NCBI GenBank assembly: GCA_964640995.1 | Contig: CAZXJJ010000004.1 | Coordinates: 1-64,000 of the forward strand | Source: JAAYUH01 sp964640995 | GTDB taxonomy: Bacteria > Caldisericota > Caldisericia > B22-G15 | Direction: 5' to 3' | Length of the DNA stretch: 64,000 nt | Part shown: piece after piece, positions 51,409 to 60,657 of the stretch | How the letters are laid out: every line of letters begins with the position of its first letter | Numbering within the stretch: position 1 is the stretch's first letter | The notes under the pieces: model-generated | The model's input: the letters and a program-made list of their open reading frames with translations, nothing else | What the model was told of the DNA's origin: nothing | The model's database searches: none | Position numbers and translations under genes: made by a program

Positions 51409-52310
51409 AAAGATTGATTAATGGCTTAACTTTATCAATAATATTTGGAATAATATTTACTTTATTAAGAAATTCAATTGATAAATATTTTTATCTCCCA
51501 TCAATTAACTCTCTTTTTCCTCTTGTTTTCTTATCATACATTCTAATTCTTGTTATTTTAGGTTTTTACTTTAAAAATCCTATTTTTGGTATTTTGGGTG
51601 GAATATTTTCTCTTTTTTCAAAATATCTAACAGAAATCACTCAATTAAATATAAATGGAGTCCCTCAAATTATTTTTAAAGAGAGTTTCATTCCTCCTTT
51701 AAATTATGAAAATTTAAATATTCTTTTAGTTCCAATTGTTTTTTCAATAATATCTTTTCTTTTTTCTTATATAAAAGGAAAAAAAGGAGCAAAAATTGAA
51801 AATCCATTTATATCTTTAATTTTATTAATATCTCTATTTTTAGGATTTTTCATAAATTACTATTATCTTTCAGATTCAATTTATGTTCTTCCTCTTGCAT
51901 CTTTTATACTTGGTTTGATTTCTTTAAATACAATTTTATCTGTAACTTCAGGAGTATTTTTCGCAGTGTCTTATGCTTTTTTTATTCTATTTTTCTTTGA
52001 ATTTAAAGGAAATTTAACTCATATGTTTGAAAAACCAATTTTTTTACTTCCTCCATTTTTAATTTATTTAATTTTTGTAATTTCTATAACAACACTCACA
52101 TCATATCCAATCTACAAAATTTTATCTTACTTGAAAGAAAGAAGAGTTTCTGGTAAAGTAGAAAGAGTAGAATTTGAGAAAAAAGAAGAGATAAAAGAAG
52201 GAAAGAAGGAAACTCCTGCTTTGCCTAAAGAAGAGCAAAGCGGTAACACCAAAGGAGGTAACGATGAAAAAGTACGAGATGATGGTGATCTTCAAACCGA
52301 ATCTCCCTGA
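51405..52310 (+). CDS. Polytopic membrane protein with charged C-terminal tail, unknown
   Basis: 301 aa, seven or eight hydrophobic helices across residues 5-245, then a Lys/Glu-rich cytoplasmic tail. The glycine-rich GILGGIFSLFSKYLTE pattern recalls small-molecule transporters of the ECF S-component/ECF-like type, but no family was recognised. Its last 47 bases encode the rpsF start and its ribosome site AAAGGAGGT, so the tail beyond ~285 is constrained by the overlapping gene. Confidence 0.6.
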   Translation: MKRLINGLTLSIIFGIIFTLLRNSIDKYFYLPSINSLFPLVFLSYILILVILGFYFKNPIFGILGGIFSLFSKYLTEITQLNINGVPQIIFKESFIPPLNYENLNILLVPIVFSIISFLFSYIKGKKGAKIENPFISLILLISLFLGFFINYYYLSDSIYVLPLASFILGLISLNTILSVTSGVFFAVSYAFFILFFFEFKGNLTHMFEKPIFLLPPFLIYLIFVISITTLTSYPIYKILSYLKERRVSGKVERVEFEKKEEIKEGKKETPALPKEEQSGNTKGGNDEKVRDDGDLQTESP

Positions 52311-52563
52311 TGAGGACCTTAAAAAGGAGGAGGAAAAAATTAAAGATTACATCTTAAATAGAGGGGGAGAATTTTTGAACATTGTTCCATGGGGAAGAAA
52401 AAAATTTGCATATCAAATTGAAAAATTTACCGAGGGAATCTATACACTTTTTTATTTTAGAATCCCTCAAAATGAGTTAAATGAATTCAAACAAACACTC
52501 AAACTCAACACAAATATCATTCGCTTTATGATTGTAAGACAAGAGGAGAAAGTAAATGTATAA
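52264..52563 (+). CDS. rpsF: 30S ribosomal protein bS6
   Basis: 99 aa; YEMMVIFKPNLPDEDLK at the start and GRKKFAYQIEKFTEGIYTLF are conserved. bS6 pairs with bS18 on the 30S platform, and its gene begins the rpsF-ssb-rpsR-rplI-dnaB series found widely. Strong ribosome site AAAGGAGGT before ATG although that sequence lies inside the preceding gene. Confidence 0.96.
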   Translation: MKKYEMMVIFKPNLPDEDLKKEEEKIKDYILNRGGEFLNIVPWGRKKFAYQIEKFTEGIYTLFYFRIPQNELNEFKQTLKLNTNIIRFMIVRQEEKVNV

Positions 52564-52954
52564 TAGAATAATTCTTGTAGGAAGATTAACAAAAGATCCT
52601 GAAACAAAGTATACTCCTTCTGGAACTATGGTTTCAACATTCAGATTAGCGTCTGGAAGAAAATATATGGATAAAAATGGAGAGACCCAAGAAGAGACAC
52701 TATTTATAAATGTAATATGTTGGGGCTCAAAAGGAAATCTTGCAAAAAATGTTAGTGAATATTTAAGAAAAGGATCGTTGGTTTTAGTTGAGGGAAGATT
52801 GAGAATAAGAGATTATGAAACAGCAGATGGATTAAAAAAACAAGCAATTGAAGTAGTTGCTGATAATATTAAATTTTTATCTAAGAAACCTGAGGGAGAG
52901 TTGGCGAGCGAAGAGAATGAAGTTGAAGTTGATGAAGAGATACCAATTGATTAA
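52556..52954 (+). CDS. ssb: Single-stranded DNA-binding protein
   Basis: 132 aa. OB fold with NRIILVGRLTKDPETKYTPS, FRLASGRKY and FINVICWGSKGNLA; ends in an acidic tail EVEVDEEIPID, a variant of the usual DDDIPF protein-interaction tip that lacks the final Phe. The linker between OB fold and tail is very short. Overlaps rpsF by eight bases. Confidence 0.95.
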   Translation: MYNRIILVGRLTKDPETKYTPSGTMVSTFRLASGRKYMDKNGETQEETLFINVICWGSKGNLAKNVSEYLRKGSLVLVEGRLRIRDYETADGLKKQAIEVVADNIKFLSKKPEGELASEENEVEVDEEIPID

Positions 52955-52971
52955 TACAAGGAGGTAAAAAG

Positions 52972-53208
52972 ATGGCAAAGGAAGGAATTAGAAGATTTAA
53001 ACCTGGAAAAAAATTTTGTTATTTCTGTAAAAATAGAATTACAGATATAGATTATAAAGATTATGAACTCTTAAGAAAATATATGACACCAAGAGGAAAA
53101 ATTTTACCAAGAAGAAACACTGGAACTTGTGCAAAACATCAGAGACAACTTGCAAGAGCAATAAAAAGAGCAAGAGAAATGGCTCTTCTTCCATATGTTG
53201 TCTATTGA
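52972..53208 (+). CDS. rpsR: 30S ribosomal protein bS18, zinc-binding form
   Basis: 78 aa with RRKFKPGKK-like start and RQLARAIKRAREMALLPYV end. The zinc-ribbon ligands are retained, CYFC and CAKH, so this is the C+ paralogue type rather than the zinc-free form. AAGGAGGT precedes ATG. Confidence 0.96.
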   Translation: MAKEGIRRFKPGKKFCYFCKNRITDIDYKDYELLRKYMTPRGKILPRRNTGTCAKHQRQLARAIKRAREMALLPYVVY

Positions 53209-53211
53209 TGG

Positions 53212-53667
53212 ATGAAAAAGATTAAAGTTTTACTATTAAAAGACATTCAAAATTTAGGAAAAAAAGGAGACATCTTAGATGTCTCCTTTGGTTTTTATAC
53301 AAACTATCTTGAAAAGTTTGGTCTTGCAAAAAAGTTGAGCGAAGGAGAGGAAAAAGATTATATAAACAAAATGAAAATAAAAGAAGATAAAGAGTCAAGA
53401 GAGGAAGAGAGAGCGAAGATAATAAAAGAGAAAATTGAAAAAGATGTCTTTAACATAAAAAGAAAAGCAGGGATTAAAGGTAAATTGTATGGTTCAATAA
53501 CAAGTGATGAAATTTCAGAATTAATAAAAAAGAAAATTGGGGTTTCAATAGATAAAAAGAAAATAGAAATAGAAGAACCAATAAAAAATGTTGGGTATTA
53601 TGAGATAAAAGTTAAATTATATAAAAATATAATTGCAAATTTAAAACTTTTTGTACAGGAAGAATGA
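53212..53667 (+). CDS. rplI: 50S ribosomal protein bL9
   Basis: 151 aa. N-terminal domain KVLLLKDIQNLGKKGDILDV and FYTNYLEKFGLA, a long basic/acidic connecting helix, and a C-terminal domain with GKLYGSITSDEISELI. ATG follows the rpsR stop by three bases; its stop overlaps dnaB (ATGA). Confidence 0.95.
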   Translation: MKKIKVLLLKDIQNLGKKGDILDVSFGFYTNYLEKFGLAKKLSEGEEKDYINKMKIKEDKESREEERAKIIKEKIEKDVFNIKRKAGIKGKLYGSITSDEISELIKKKIGVSIDKKKIEIEEPIKNVGYYEIKVKLYKNIIANLKLFVQEE

Positions 53668-55019
53668 ACGAAGAAATTTTTGGGAGGGTTCCTCCTCATA
53701 GTATTGAAGCAGAGCAAGCAACTTTAGGCTCTATTTTAATAGATAATGAAGCAATTTATAAAGTAATTGATTTTTTGCAACCAGATCATTTTTATAGAAC
53801 ATCACATCAGATAATTTATGCAACAATGGTTGAACTTTTTGAAAAAAATGAGCCAATTGACCTTCTTACTCTTTCAGAAGAACTTAAAAAGAAAGGGAAA
53901 CTTGAAGAAGTTGGTGGTTTCAGTTATCTTGCAACTCTTACAAACATAACTCCCACTGCTTTAAATATTGATGTTTATGCAAAAATTGTTGAAGAAAAGG
54001 CAGTTTTAAGAGAAATAATTAAAGCAGGAATAGATATTATAAATCTTGCTTTTGAAGCAGAAGAAGACAGTGGAACAATTCTAGATAAAAGCCAGGAACT
54101 TCTCTACAATATTGCAAAAAGAAGAATGACAACACCATTTTATCCATTAAAGGAATTATTAAAAGAATCCTTCGATAGAATAGAATCTCTATATAAAGAG
54201 AAAAAGGGGCTTCCTGGCATTCCAACTCATTTTAAAAAGTTGGATGAAATTTTAGGGGGGTTTCATAAGAATGACCTTATCATTCTTGCAGCAAGACCTT
54301 CTCTTGGAAAAACATCTCTTTCAATAAATATATGTGTTAATGTTGCACTGAAAGAAAGAATTCCAGTTGCTATATTCTCTCTTGAAATGTCAAAAGAGCA
54401 AATTGTTGAAAGAATTCTTGAATCAACAGCAAATGTTAACTTCCATAAATTAAAAACAAGTATGCTTTCAGATGATGATTGGGTGAAACTTGGAAGAGCA
54501 TATGGTCCTCTTTATGATGCACCAATTTATATAGATGACTCATCAGATGTATCAATTCTTGAAATTAGAACAAAAGCAAGAAGACTCAAAAATCAACACA
54601 ACCTTGGAATGATTGTCATCGATTACCTTCAACTAATGCATTTGAAAACAAAAGTTGAAAATAGAGTTCAAGAGATTTCAGAATTAACAAGAAGTTTGAA
54701 GAAACTTGCAAGAGAACTCGAAATTCCGGTTTTAGTTGTCTCACAACTTTCAAGAGCAATAGAAAAAAGAGAGAATAAGCGCCCCTTACTTTCAGACCTC
54801 CGTGAGAGCGGAAGCATAGAGCAAGATGCGGATGTTGTTATGTTTTTAAATAAAGAGGATGATGATATTGGAAAAGAACACTCAATTGTTGAACTGATTG
54901 TTGCAAAAAATAGAAATGGACCACTTGGGAAACTTAAACTGAAATTTTTAAAAAATTATGCAAAATTCACAGAAATTGAATACAGAGAGGAAGAGAGAGG
55001 AGAAGAAGTTCCTTTTTAA
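53664..55019 (+). CDS. dnaB: Replicative DNA helicase
   Basis: Hexameric 5'-3' helicase of the replication fork. N-terminal scaffold domain (VPPHSIEAEQATLGSILID), linker helix, and RecA-like motor with Walker A ARPSLGKTS, FSLEMSKEQ, Walker B MIVIDYLQL, and LSDLRESGSIEQDADVV. 451 aa, no intein. Shares the TTAA of its stop with the convergent lipoate ligase gene. Confidence 0.97.
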   Translation: MNEEIFGRVPPHSIEAEQATLGSILIDNEAIYKVIDFLQPDHFYRTSHQIIYATMVELFEKNEPIDLLTLSEELKKKGKLEEVGGFSYLATLTNITPTALNIDVYAKIVEEKAVLREIIKAGIDIINLAFEAEEDSGTILDKSQELLYNIAKRRMTTPFYPLKELLKESFDRIESLYKEKKGLPGIPTHFKKLDEILGGFHKNDLIILAARPSLGKTSLSINICVNVALKERIPVAIFSLEMSKEQIVERILESTANVNFHKLKTSMLSDDDWVKLGRAYGPLYDAPIYIDDSSDVSILEIRTKARRLKNQHNLGMIVIDYLQLMHLKTKVENRVQEISELTRSLKKLARELEIPVLVVSQLSRAIEKRENKRPLLSDLRESGSIEQDADVVMFLNKEDDDIGKEHSIVELIVAKNRNGPLGKLKLKFLKNYAKFTEIEYREEERGEEVPF

Positions 55020-55783
55020 TAAACTCCTTCATAATTCCAAGAATCTAAAGAATATTTATTTTTATATAAATCCTCACCTATTTTAATTTCATCTTGAGTT
55101 TGTTCTTTTGTTTCATAAGGAACTGAGAAAAATTTTATAAAATTTTTAATTAAAATATCCTCTAAACTTTCAATTTCAATTGAATTATTCAACTCTTTTA
55201 AACATGTAAAATCATTTATGTCTTCTAAACAAAAAATCTTTTTAATTTTTTCATAATCTAACTCAAGAGGAATTGAGCCCTGTTGAAGTATACCCTCTTT
55301 TTTTCTTCTCTGTGCTGAACCAATTATTTTTTTGCCATTAACTGAAACTTCATAATAGTTTTGTGATGAAAAACAGAAACCTTTTTCCTCACCACCTTTT
55401 TTTGTAAGTTCTCCCTCAATTCCAAATTCTTTTAATGAATCTTTAAAAACTTTAGAAATCTCTTTATAAGATTCAATTATATCAAGTTCAAAAAGATTGT
55501 GTTCTTTGGGAATTACAATTGAATAGGTTAATTCATAATTGTGATATACTCCTTTTCCTCCAGTTGGTCTTCTAACAAGAGGAATATTCATCTTTTTTAA
55601 ATATTCAATATTTATTTCTTGAATTTTCTGAAATGTTCCAATTGAAACAGAAGGAGGATCCCATCCAAAAAACCTTAAAACTATTTCATCTTTATTTCCA
55701 TATATTAAATTTGCTTCATCTATTGCCATATTTAAATAGGGATTTAATTTTTTAAATTTTAAAATTTTCAATCTAAAACTCAT
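55016..55783 (-). CDS. lplA: Lipoate-protein ligase-type protein
   Basis: 255 aa of the biotin/lipoyl ligase fold. RRPTGGKGVYHNYELTYSIV is the substrate/ATP loop, and KIIGSAQRRKKEGILQQGSI holds the catalytic Lys region. It should transfer lipoate or octanoate to lipoyl domains such as GcvH; whether it is a ligase or an octanoyltransferase (LipM-like) cannot be decided by eye. ATG overlaps the stop of the radical SAM gene upstream (ATGA), in a run starting with gcvT. Confidence 0.85.
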   Translation of the reverse strand: MSFRLKILKFKKLNPYLNMAIDEANLIYGNKDEIVLRFFGWDPPSVSIGTFQKIQEINIEYLKKMNIPLVRRPTGGKGVYHNYELTYSIVIPKEHNLFELDIIESYKEISKVFKDSLKEFGIEGELTKKGGEEKGFCFSSQNYYEVSVNGKKIIGSAQRRKKEGILQQGSIPLELDYEKIKKIFCLEDINDFTCLKELNNSIEIESLEDILIKNFIKFFSVPYETKEQTQDEIKIGEDLYKNKYSLDSWNYEGVY

Positions 55784-56736
55784 AGAACTTTATTTGTTTT
55801 TAAAAATTCATACTCTTTAATGAAATCTTCTTCGCTCAATTTAAATGGATAATTATACAAGTCTCCTTTTGGTCTCTCATTGTAATATGGTCTTGTACAA
55901 TATGGACACCCTCTTGTTATAAATGGATTTAAATTTTTCAAAATTTCTAAGGAAACATTGGGTATCTTTATAATGAAACCATTCTCATCAAATTCAAAAT
56001 CGGATATTTCATATCCTCTTTCAATTAATTTTGTAGCGATTTGAATTTTTCTATATCTTATTAAATTTGGTGGAGGAGGTTTTTCTAAATAAGTTCCTTC
56101 AATTGGTGTAAAAGAAAAAAGTGCAACAGTTATTCCATTTTTAAAAAATTTTTTATAAAGATTTAAAATATCTAAATCACTCTCACCAAGTCCAACAATA
56201 ATGTGAGTTGAAATTTTATTTTTAAAAGAATCACTAACTTTTAAAATAAAACTTAACTTTCTATTAAAATCTCCACCTCTTAAATCTTTGTAAAGCGCTT
56301 CATTTGCAACATCAATTGGAAGTCCAACTCTATCAGCATTAAGATCAAAAATCTCTTCAATTAATTTAAAACTATTTGTATTAATAGAAACTGAAACTCT
56401 TATCTCTTTTCCTACTCTTTCTAAAATTTTAAAAATAGTTTCTTTTGTAAACTTATTATTTACTGTCTGGATACAAACTCTCTCAATTTGCTCTTTTTTT
56501 TCTAAGATTCTTTCAAGGGTTTCTACAAAATCAAACTCAGGCCATACAACTCTTGATAAAAATTTATCAGGAGTTTTTGAGTTTTTTGCCTGAGTGCAAT
56601 ATTTACAATTTAAATTACATTTTCCAGTAAGTAAAAGATAAACTACCTTTATTTCAAAATCATATTTTAGTTTTTTAAAACCTAAAAGAGATGTGCTTCC
56701 AAGAGAAACTCTAATAGTAGAGGGCATCACACTCAT
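55780..56736 (-). CDS. Radical SAM protein, candidate subunit of a LipS1/LipS2-type lipoyl synthase
   Basis: 318 aa. Radical SAM cluster CNLNCKYC (Cys40, 44, 47) in a biotin-synthase-like barrel, plus a C-terminal GCPYCTRPYYNERP segment that could hold an auxiliary iron-sulfur cluster serving as sulfur donor. Two neighbouring biotin-synthase-like radical SAM proteins that together make the lipoyl cofactor are known from archaea (LipS1/LipS2); this gene overlaps such a partner by up to 26 bases and overlaps lplA by four. Which of the two subunits it is was not assigned. A second ATG is at 56727. Confidence 0.65.
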   Translation of the reverse strand: MSVMPSTIRVSLGSTSLLGFKKLKYDFEIKVVYLLLTGKCNLNCKYCTQAKNSKTPDKFLSRVVWPEFDFVETLERILEKKEQIERVCIQTVNNKFTKETIFKILERVGKEIRVSVSINTNSFKLIEEIFDLNADRVGLPIDVANEALYKDLRGGDFNRKLSFILKVSDSFKNKISTHIIVGLGESDLDILNLYKKFFKNGITVALFSFTPIEGTYLEKPPPPNLIRYRKIQIATKLIERGYEISDFEFDENGFIIKIPNVSLEILKNLNPFITRGCPYCTRPYYNERPKGDLYNYPFKLSEEDFIKEYEFLKTNKVL

Positions 56737-57523
56737 AATAGATTTCTGGATCTTTAACTAAATCTTTAATTTTCTTTTGTGGATTTACAAAACCAGTAAA
56801 TCCACTTTCAAGTGCCGCTAACTCTATTTCATCTTTAATTTCACCTTTTGGTATCATACAACCAAGATGAAATTTTGTGAGTCTCAGTTTCCTTTTTGAC
56901 CTAATAAAAAATTCTTTTATTTCATTAACATCTGGAATTGATATATCTTCAAAACCTGTTCCTTTTGTGGGAATTATAACAAGGAAGATTACTAAATTTG
57001 GCTTTAATTCTGCAAGAACATCAATTGCTTCATACTCTCCCTTTATTTTTCCTTTATAAAGCCCAACTATTATATGAGGAATTGTTTTTATATTTCTTCT
57101 TAAAAGAAGGTACTCTATTCTAAAATCTTCTTTTTTATAATCAAGGTTATAAATCTCTTTTATTGTTTCATCATCATAAATAAAATCAAAAGAAATTACA
57201 TCAATAAATCCCTTTAAAGCATCAATTTCTTCTTTTGATATAAAACCTGAATGAAGAATAACTTTTTTGTTACTTTCTTTAACTTTTTTTATGTAATCTA
57301 AATTTGAAAAAATATCGAGTTTTCCTTTCTCATCAAAACCACCAGAAATTAAAAAAGATGTATATTCATCACCATCAAGATACTTTAATGACTCTTCTTT
57401 TGTTTTCATTCCTTTAAGATAAAAAGCATTACAATGGAGACAATTTAAAGAGCAAAAAGTTCCTGTTAAAGATACAGGTAAAGTTTTTATTGGATAAAAA
57501 AATTTAATTTTTTCCTCTACCAC
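56711..57523 (-). CDS. Radical SAM protein, second candidate subunit of a LipS1/LipS2-type lipoyl synthase
   Basis: 270 aa. Radical SAM motif CSLNCLHC (Cys24, 28, 31). Further Cys near the C-terminus (LGCMIPKGE, YECDALYY) may bind a second cluster. Not LipA: the N-terminal CxxxxCxxxxxC and final RSSY-type motifs of classical lipoyl synthase are missing. The start is GTG 57523, overlapping the gcvPB stop by seven bases, which ties it to the glycine cleavage genes. No lipA gene is in the window. Confidence 0.65.
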   Translation of the reverse strand: MVEEKIKFFYPIKTLPVSLTGTFCSLNCLHCNAFYLKGMKTKEESLKYLDGDEYTSFLISGGFDEKGKLDIFSNLDYIKKVKESNKKVILHSGFISKEEIDALKGFIDVISFDFIYDDETIKEIYNLDYKKEDFRIEYLLLRRNIKTIPHIIVGLYKGKIKGEYEAIDVLAELKPNLVIFLVIIPTKGTGFEDISIPDVNEIKEFFIRSKRKLRLTKFHLGCMIPKGEIKDEIELAALESGFTGFVNPQKKIKDLVKDPEIYYECDALYY

Positions 57524-58938
57524 TTAACCTTAAGTTCCTTTGCTGCCTTCACCTCATCAGGTCTTTTTACATATGTTGTATGAGGTGCATTTTTAACAAT
57601 TTCAGGATTTGTTTTTATCTCTTCGCTAATTTTAATCATTGCTTCAATAAATTCATCAATTGTCTCTTTACTCTCTGTCTCAGTTGGCTCTATCATAAGT
57701 GCTTCATCAATAATATGAGGAAAATAAATTGTTGGTGGGTGAAATCCATAGTCCATAAGTCTTTTAACAATATCAAGAGTTTTAACTCCATATTCTTTAT
57801 AAATTTTTCCAGATAAAACACACTCATGTTTTACAATTTTATCAAATTGAGATGGGTAATATTTTTTTAGTTTCTCCTTTGTATAATTTGCATTTAAAAC
57901 AGAAAGGTGAGCCACCTCTTTCAAACCTTCACTTCCAAGTTCTCTAATGTATAAATAACCTTTAAGTAATACAGCGAAATTTCCAAAGAAACTTCTAACC
58001 TTTCCAATAGTTCTTTCAGGTTTTGCAAAATAGAAGAAATCATCGTCACTTTTTTCTATAAGGGGATATGGTAAATATTTTACTAAGAAATCCTTAACAC
58101 CAACTGGCCCACTTCCAGGACCTCCTCCTCCATGAGGAGTCGAAAATGTTTTATGTAAATTTAAATGTACACAATCAAAGCCCATATCTCCAGGTCGAGC
58201 AACACCAATAAAACCATTCAAGTTTGCACCATCATAATAAAGGAGTGCACCCTTGATTTTTAAAATTTCACTAATTTTTAAAATATCTTTCTCAAAAAAT
58301 CCTAAAGTATTAGGATTTGTTAACATTAATGCAAAAGTTTTTTCATCTACAACTTCTCTTAGTTTTTCTGGATCAACCATTCCATCTTTTGATTGAATTT
58401 CAATTACTTCTAATCCTAACATTGAGGAAGAGGCAGGGTTTGTTCCATGAGCAGAATCTGGAAGAATAACTTTGTTTCTTTTCTCTCCTTTATCTTTGAA
58501 ATATTCCCACATAATTCTAAGTCCAGTGTATTCACCATGTGCTCCTGCTGCTGGTTGAAGTGTAAAGCCATCCATTCCAGTTATCTCTTTTAAAAATTCT
58601 TGCAATTCCCATAAAATTTTAAGAGTCCCCTGAACATATTCAGTTGAAAGAAGTGGATGAAGAAAAAGAAAATCTTCCCTCTTTGCTATATCTTCATTTA
58701 TCTTAGGATTATATTTCATTGTGCAAGAACCAAGAGGATAAAAACCAGTATCAACTCCATAATTTAACTTTGATAAAGAAACAAAATGCCTTATTAAATC
58801 AATTTCAGAAACATCAGGAATTTCAACTTCATTTCTTAAATAATCACTGTTTAATTCTTGAACTTCAAAAAAAGAAAGGTCATCTTTTATATCAAATTTA
58901 TTACTTCCCTTTTTTGAAATCTCCTTTAATGTTTTCAT
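57517..58938 (-). CDS. gcvPB: Glycine dehydrogenase (decarboxylating) subunit 2
   Basis: C-terminal half of P-protein as a separate chain; carries PLP for glycine decarboxylation. The PLP Lys is in LNLHKTFSTPHGGGGPGSGP. About 473 aa. The frame is open to 58959, but ATG 58938 follows AAAGGAGGG and begins MKTLKEISKKG like its family; it shares one base with the gcvPA stop. Confidence 0.95.
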   Translation of the reverse strand: MKTLKEISKKGSNKFDIKDDLSFFEVQELNSDYLRNEVEIPDVSEIDLIRHFVSLSKLNYGVDTGFYPLGSCTMKYNPKINEDIAKREDFLFLHPLLSTEYVQGTLKILWELQEFLKEITGMDGFTLQPAAGAHGEYTGLRIMWEYFKDKGEKRNKVILPDSAHGTNPASSSMLGLEVIEIQSKDGMVDPEKLREVVDEKTFALMLTNPNTLGFFEKDILKISEILKIKGALLYYDGANLNGFIGVARPGDMGFDCVHLNLHKTFSTPHGGGGPGSGPVGVKDFLVKYLPYPLIEKSDDDFFYFAKPERTIGKVRSFFGNFAVLLKGYLYIRELGSEGLKEVAHLSVLNANYTKEKLKKYYPSQFDKIVKHECVLSGKIYKEYGVKTLDIVKRLMDYGFHPPTIYFPHIIDEALMIEPTETESKETIDEFIEAMIKISEEIKTNPEIVKNAPHTTYVKRPDEVKAAKELKVKW

Positions 58939-60269
58939 TATCCCTCCTTTAATGCACAAACAAGGAGTTCAATATCTTCTCTTGAATTCATCTCAGTTAC
59001 AGTAAAGAGGTATGAATCATCTAAACCAAAGTATCTTAAAGGAATACCTCCTTCAATTCCAACAAGGGATAATTTTTCTTTAAGTCTCAATGGAGTAATA
59101 TCGAGTTTCAAAACAAACTCATTGAAAAATTTCTCATTTTTGAATTTCAACTCAAAGCCCTCATCAGAGAGTCTTTTTGCAAGGTAATGTGCTTTTTTAT
59201 AGTTTATATGAGCAATTTTTTTAAGACCTTCTGGCCCAACAGTTGTAAGATAAACCAAAGATGCAAGGGCATTTAAAGAATTATTTGTGCATATATTTGA
59301 AGTTGCTTTATCTCTTCTTATATCCTGTTCTCTTGCTCTTAAAGTCATAACAAATGCTCTTTTTCCATTTTTATCCTGTGTTTCACCAATAATTCTTCCA
59401 GGAATTTCTCTAATGAATTCTCTTTTTGTTTGAAGAATTCCAAGATATGGACCACCAAAAGAGAGGGGAATTCCAAAAGATTGACCCTCCATTGCTAAAA
59501 TATCAACTCCAAAATCAAAAGGAGGTTTAAGCATTCCAAGTGAAATTGCTTCAGTTATAGTCAAAATAAAAAGAGTATCGCTTTCTTTTAAGATTTTCCC
59601 AATTTCACTTAGATTTTCAATTATTCCAAAATAGTTTGGACTTTGAATAACAAAAGATGAATAACCTTCTTCTAATTTTTCTTTTAATCTCTCAAGAGAA
59701 ATTTCACCATTCTCTTCAAAATCAATATAATCAATTTTTATTTCTCTTGTAGAAAGATATGTTTTTAAAACTTCATTATATTCTGGATTTAAACTTCTTG
59801 AAACAAGAACCTTTCCCCTCTTTTTTATTCTTTCAGCCATTAAAATTCCTTCAACAAGAGAAGTTGCTCCATCATACATTGATGCATTTGTAACATCAGC
59901 ATTAGTTAAATCAGATAGAACTGATTGGAATTCAAATAGTGCCTGAAGCATTCCTTGAGATAGTTCTGGTTGATAGGGAGTGTAAGATGTGTAAAACTCT
60001 CCTCGAGACAAAACATATTTTATAGTTGAAGGGATAAAGTGTAAATATGCACCACCTCCAAGAAAAATTCTCTTTACTTTTATATTTAAAGAAAGAATGT
60101 CTTCAATCTCTTCAATTAGTTTCAACTCATCAAGAGGTGGTGGAAGATTTAGTTCTCTTTTTAATTTCACCTCATTTGGAATATCCTCAAAAAGCTCATC
60201 TATTGAGGATACTCCTATTTCTTTAAGCATCTCCTCTATATCTTTATTGTTATGAGGTGTAAATCTCAT
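58938..60269 (-). CDS. gcvPA: Glycine dehydrogenase (decarboxylating) subunit 1
   Basis: N-terminal half of P-protein (443 aa), with RFTPHNNKDIEEMLKEIGV at the start, YTPYQPELSQGMLQALFEFQ and DGATSLVEGILMA. Forms an alpha2beta2 enzyme with GcvPB, as in many thermophiles and Gram-positive bacteria. Directly abuts the gcvH stop. Confidence 0.96.
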   Translation of the reverse strand: MRFTPHNNKDIEEMLKEIGVSSIDELFEDIPNEVKLKRELNLPPPLDELKLIEEIEDILSLNIKVKRIFLGGGAYLHFIPSTIKYVLSRGEFYTSYTPYQPELSQGMLQALFEFQSVLSDLTNADVTNASMYDGATSLVEGILMAERIKKRGKVLVSRSLNPEYNEVLKTYLSTREIKIDYIDFEENGEISLERLKEKLEEGYSSFVIQSPNYFGIIENLSEIGKILKESDTLFILTITEAISLGMLKPPFDFGVDILAMEGQSFGIPLSFGGPYLGILQTKREFIREIPGRIIGETQDKNGKRAFVMTLRAREQDIRRDKATSNICTNNSLNALASLVYLTTVGPEGLKKIAHINYKKAHYLAKRLSDEGFELKFKNEKFFNEFVLKLDITPLRLKEKLSLVGIEGGIPLRYFGLDDSYLFTVTEMNSREDIELLVCALKEG

Positions 60270-60653
60270 TTATTCTTTCCTATATTCAGAATAATTTTTT
60301 GCATCCATTAATTCTTTTAATTCATCCATATTTTCAATTTTAATTTTAAATAACCATCCCTTTCCATATGGATCTTCATTTATAATTTGGGGATTTTGAA
60401 CTGCTTCTTTATTTACTTCAACTATCTCACCTGAAACAGGTGAGTGAATATCTGCTGCTGCTTTAACAGATTCAATTGAAATAACTCTTTCTCTTTTTTT
60501 GACTTTTTTTCCTAAAGGCGCTTCCTCTAAAAAAACTATATCTCCAAGTTTATCTTGAGCATAATCTGTAATTCCAACAATGCCTAAATCCCCCTCAATT
60601 TTTATCCACTCATCTGTTTCAGCATAGTATAAATTTTCCAAAACTTTACTCAT
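60270..60653 (-). CDS. gcvH: Glycine cleavage system H protein
   Basis: 127-aa lipoyl carrier shuttling aminomethyl between P and T proteins. The lipoylated Lys is K64 in SIESVKAAADIHSPVSGE. This is the obvious target of the downstream LplA and radical SAM proteins. Confidence 0.96.
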   Translation of the reverse strand: MSKVLENLYYAETDEWIKIEGDLGIVGITDYAQDKLGDIVFLEEAPLGKKVKKRERVISIESVKAAADIHSPVSGEIVEVNKEAVQNPQIINEDPYGKGWLFKIKIENMDELKELMDAKNYSEYRKE

Positions 60654-60657
60654 CTTT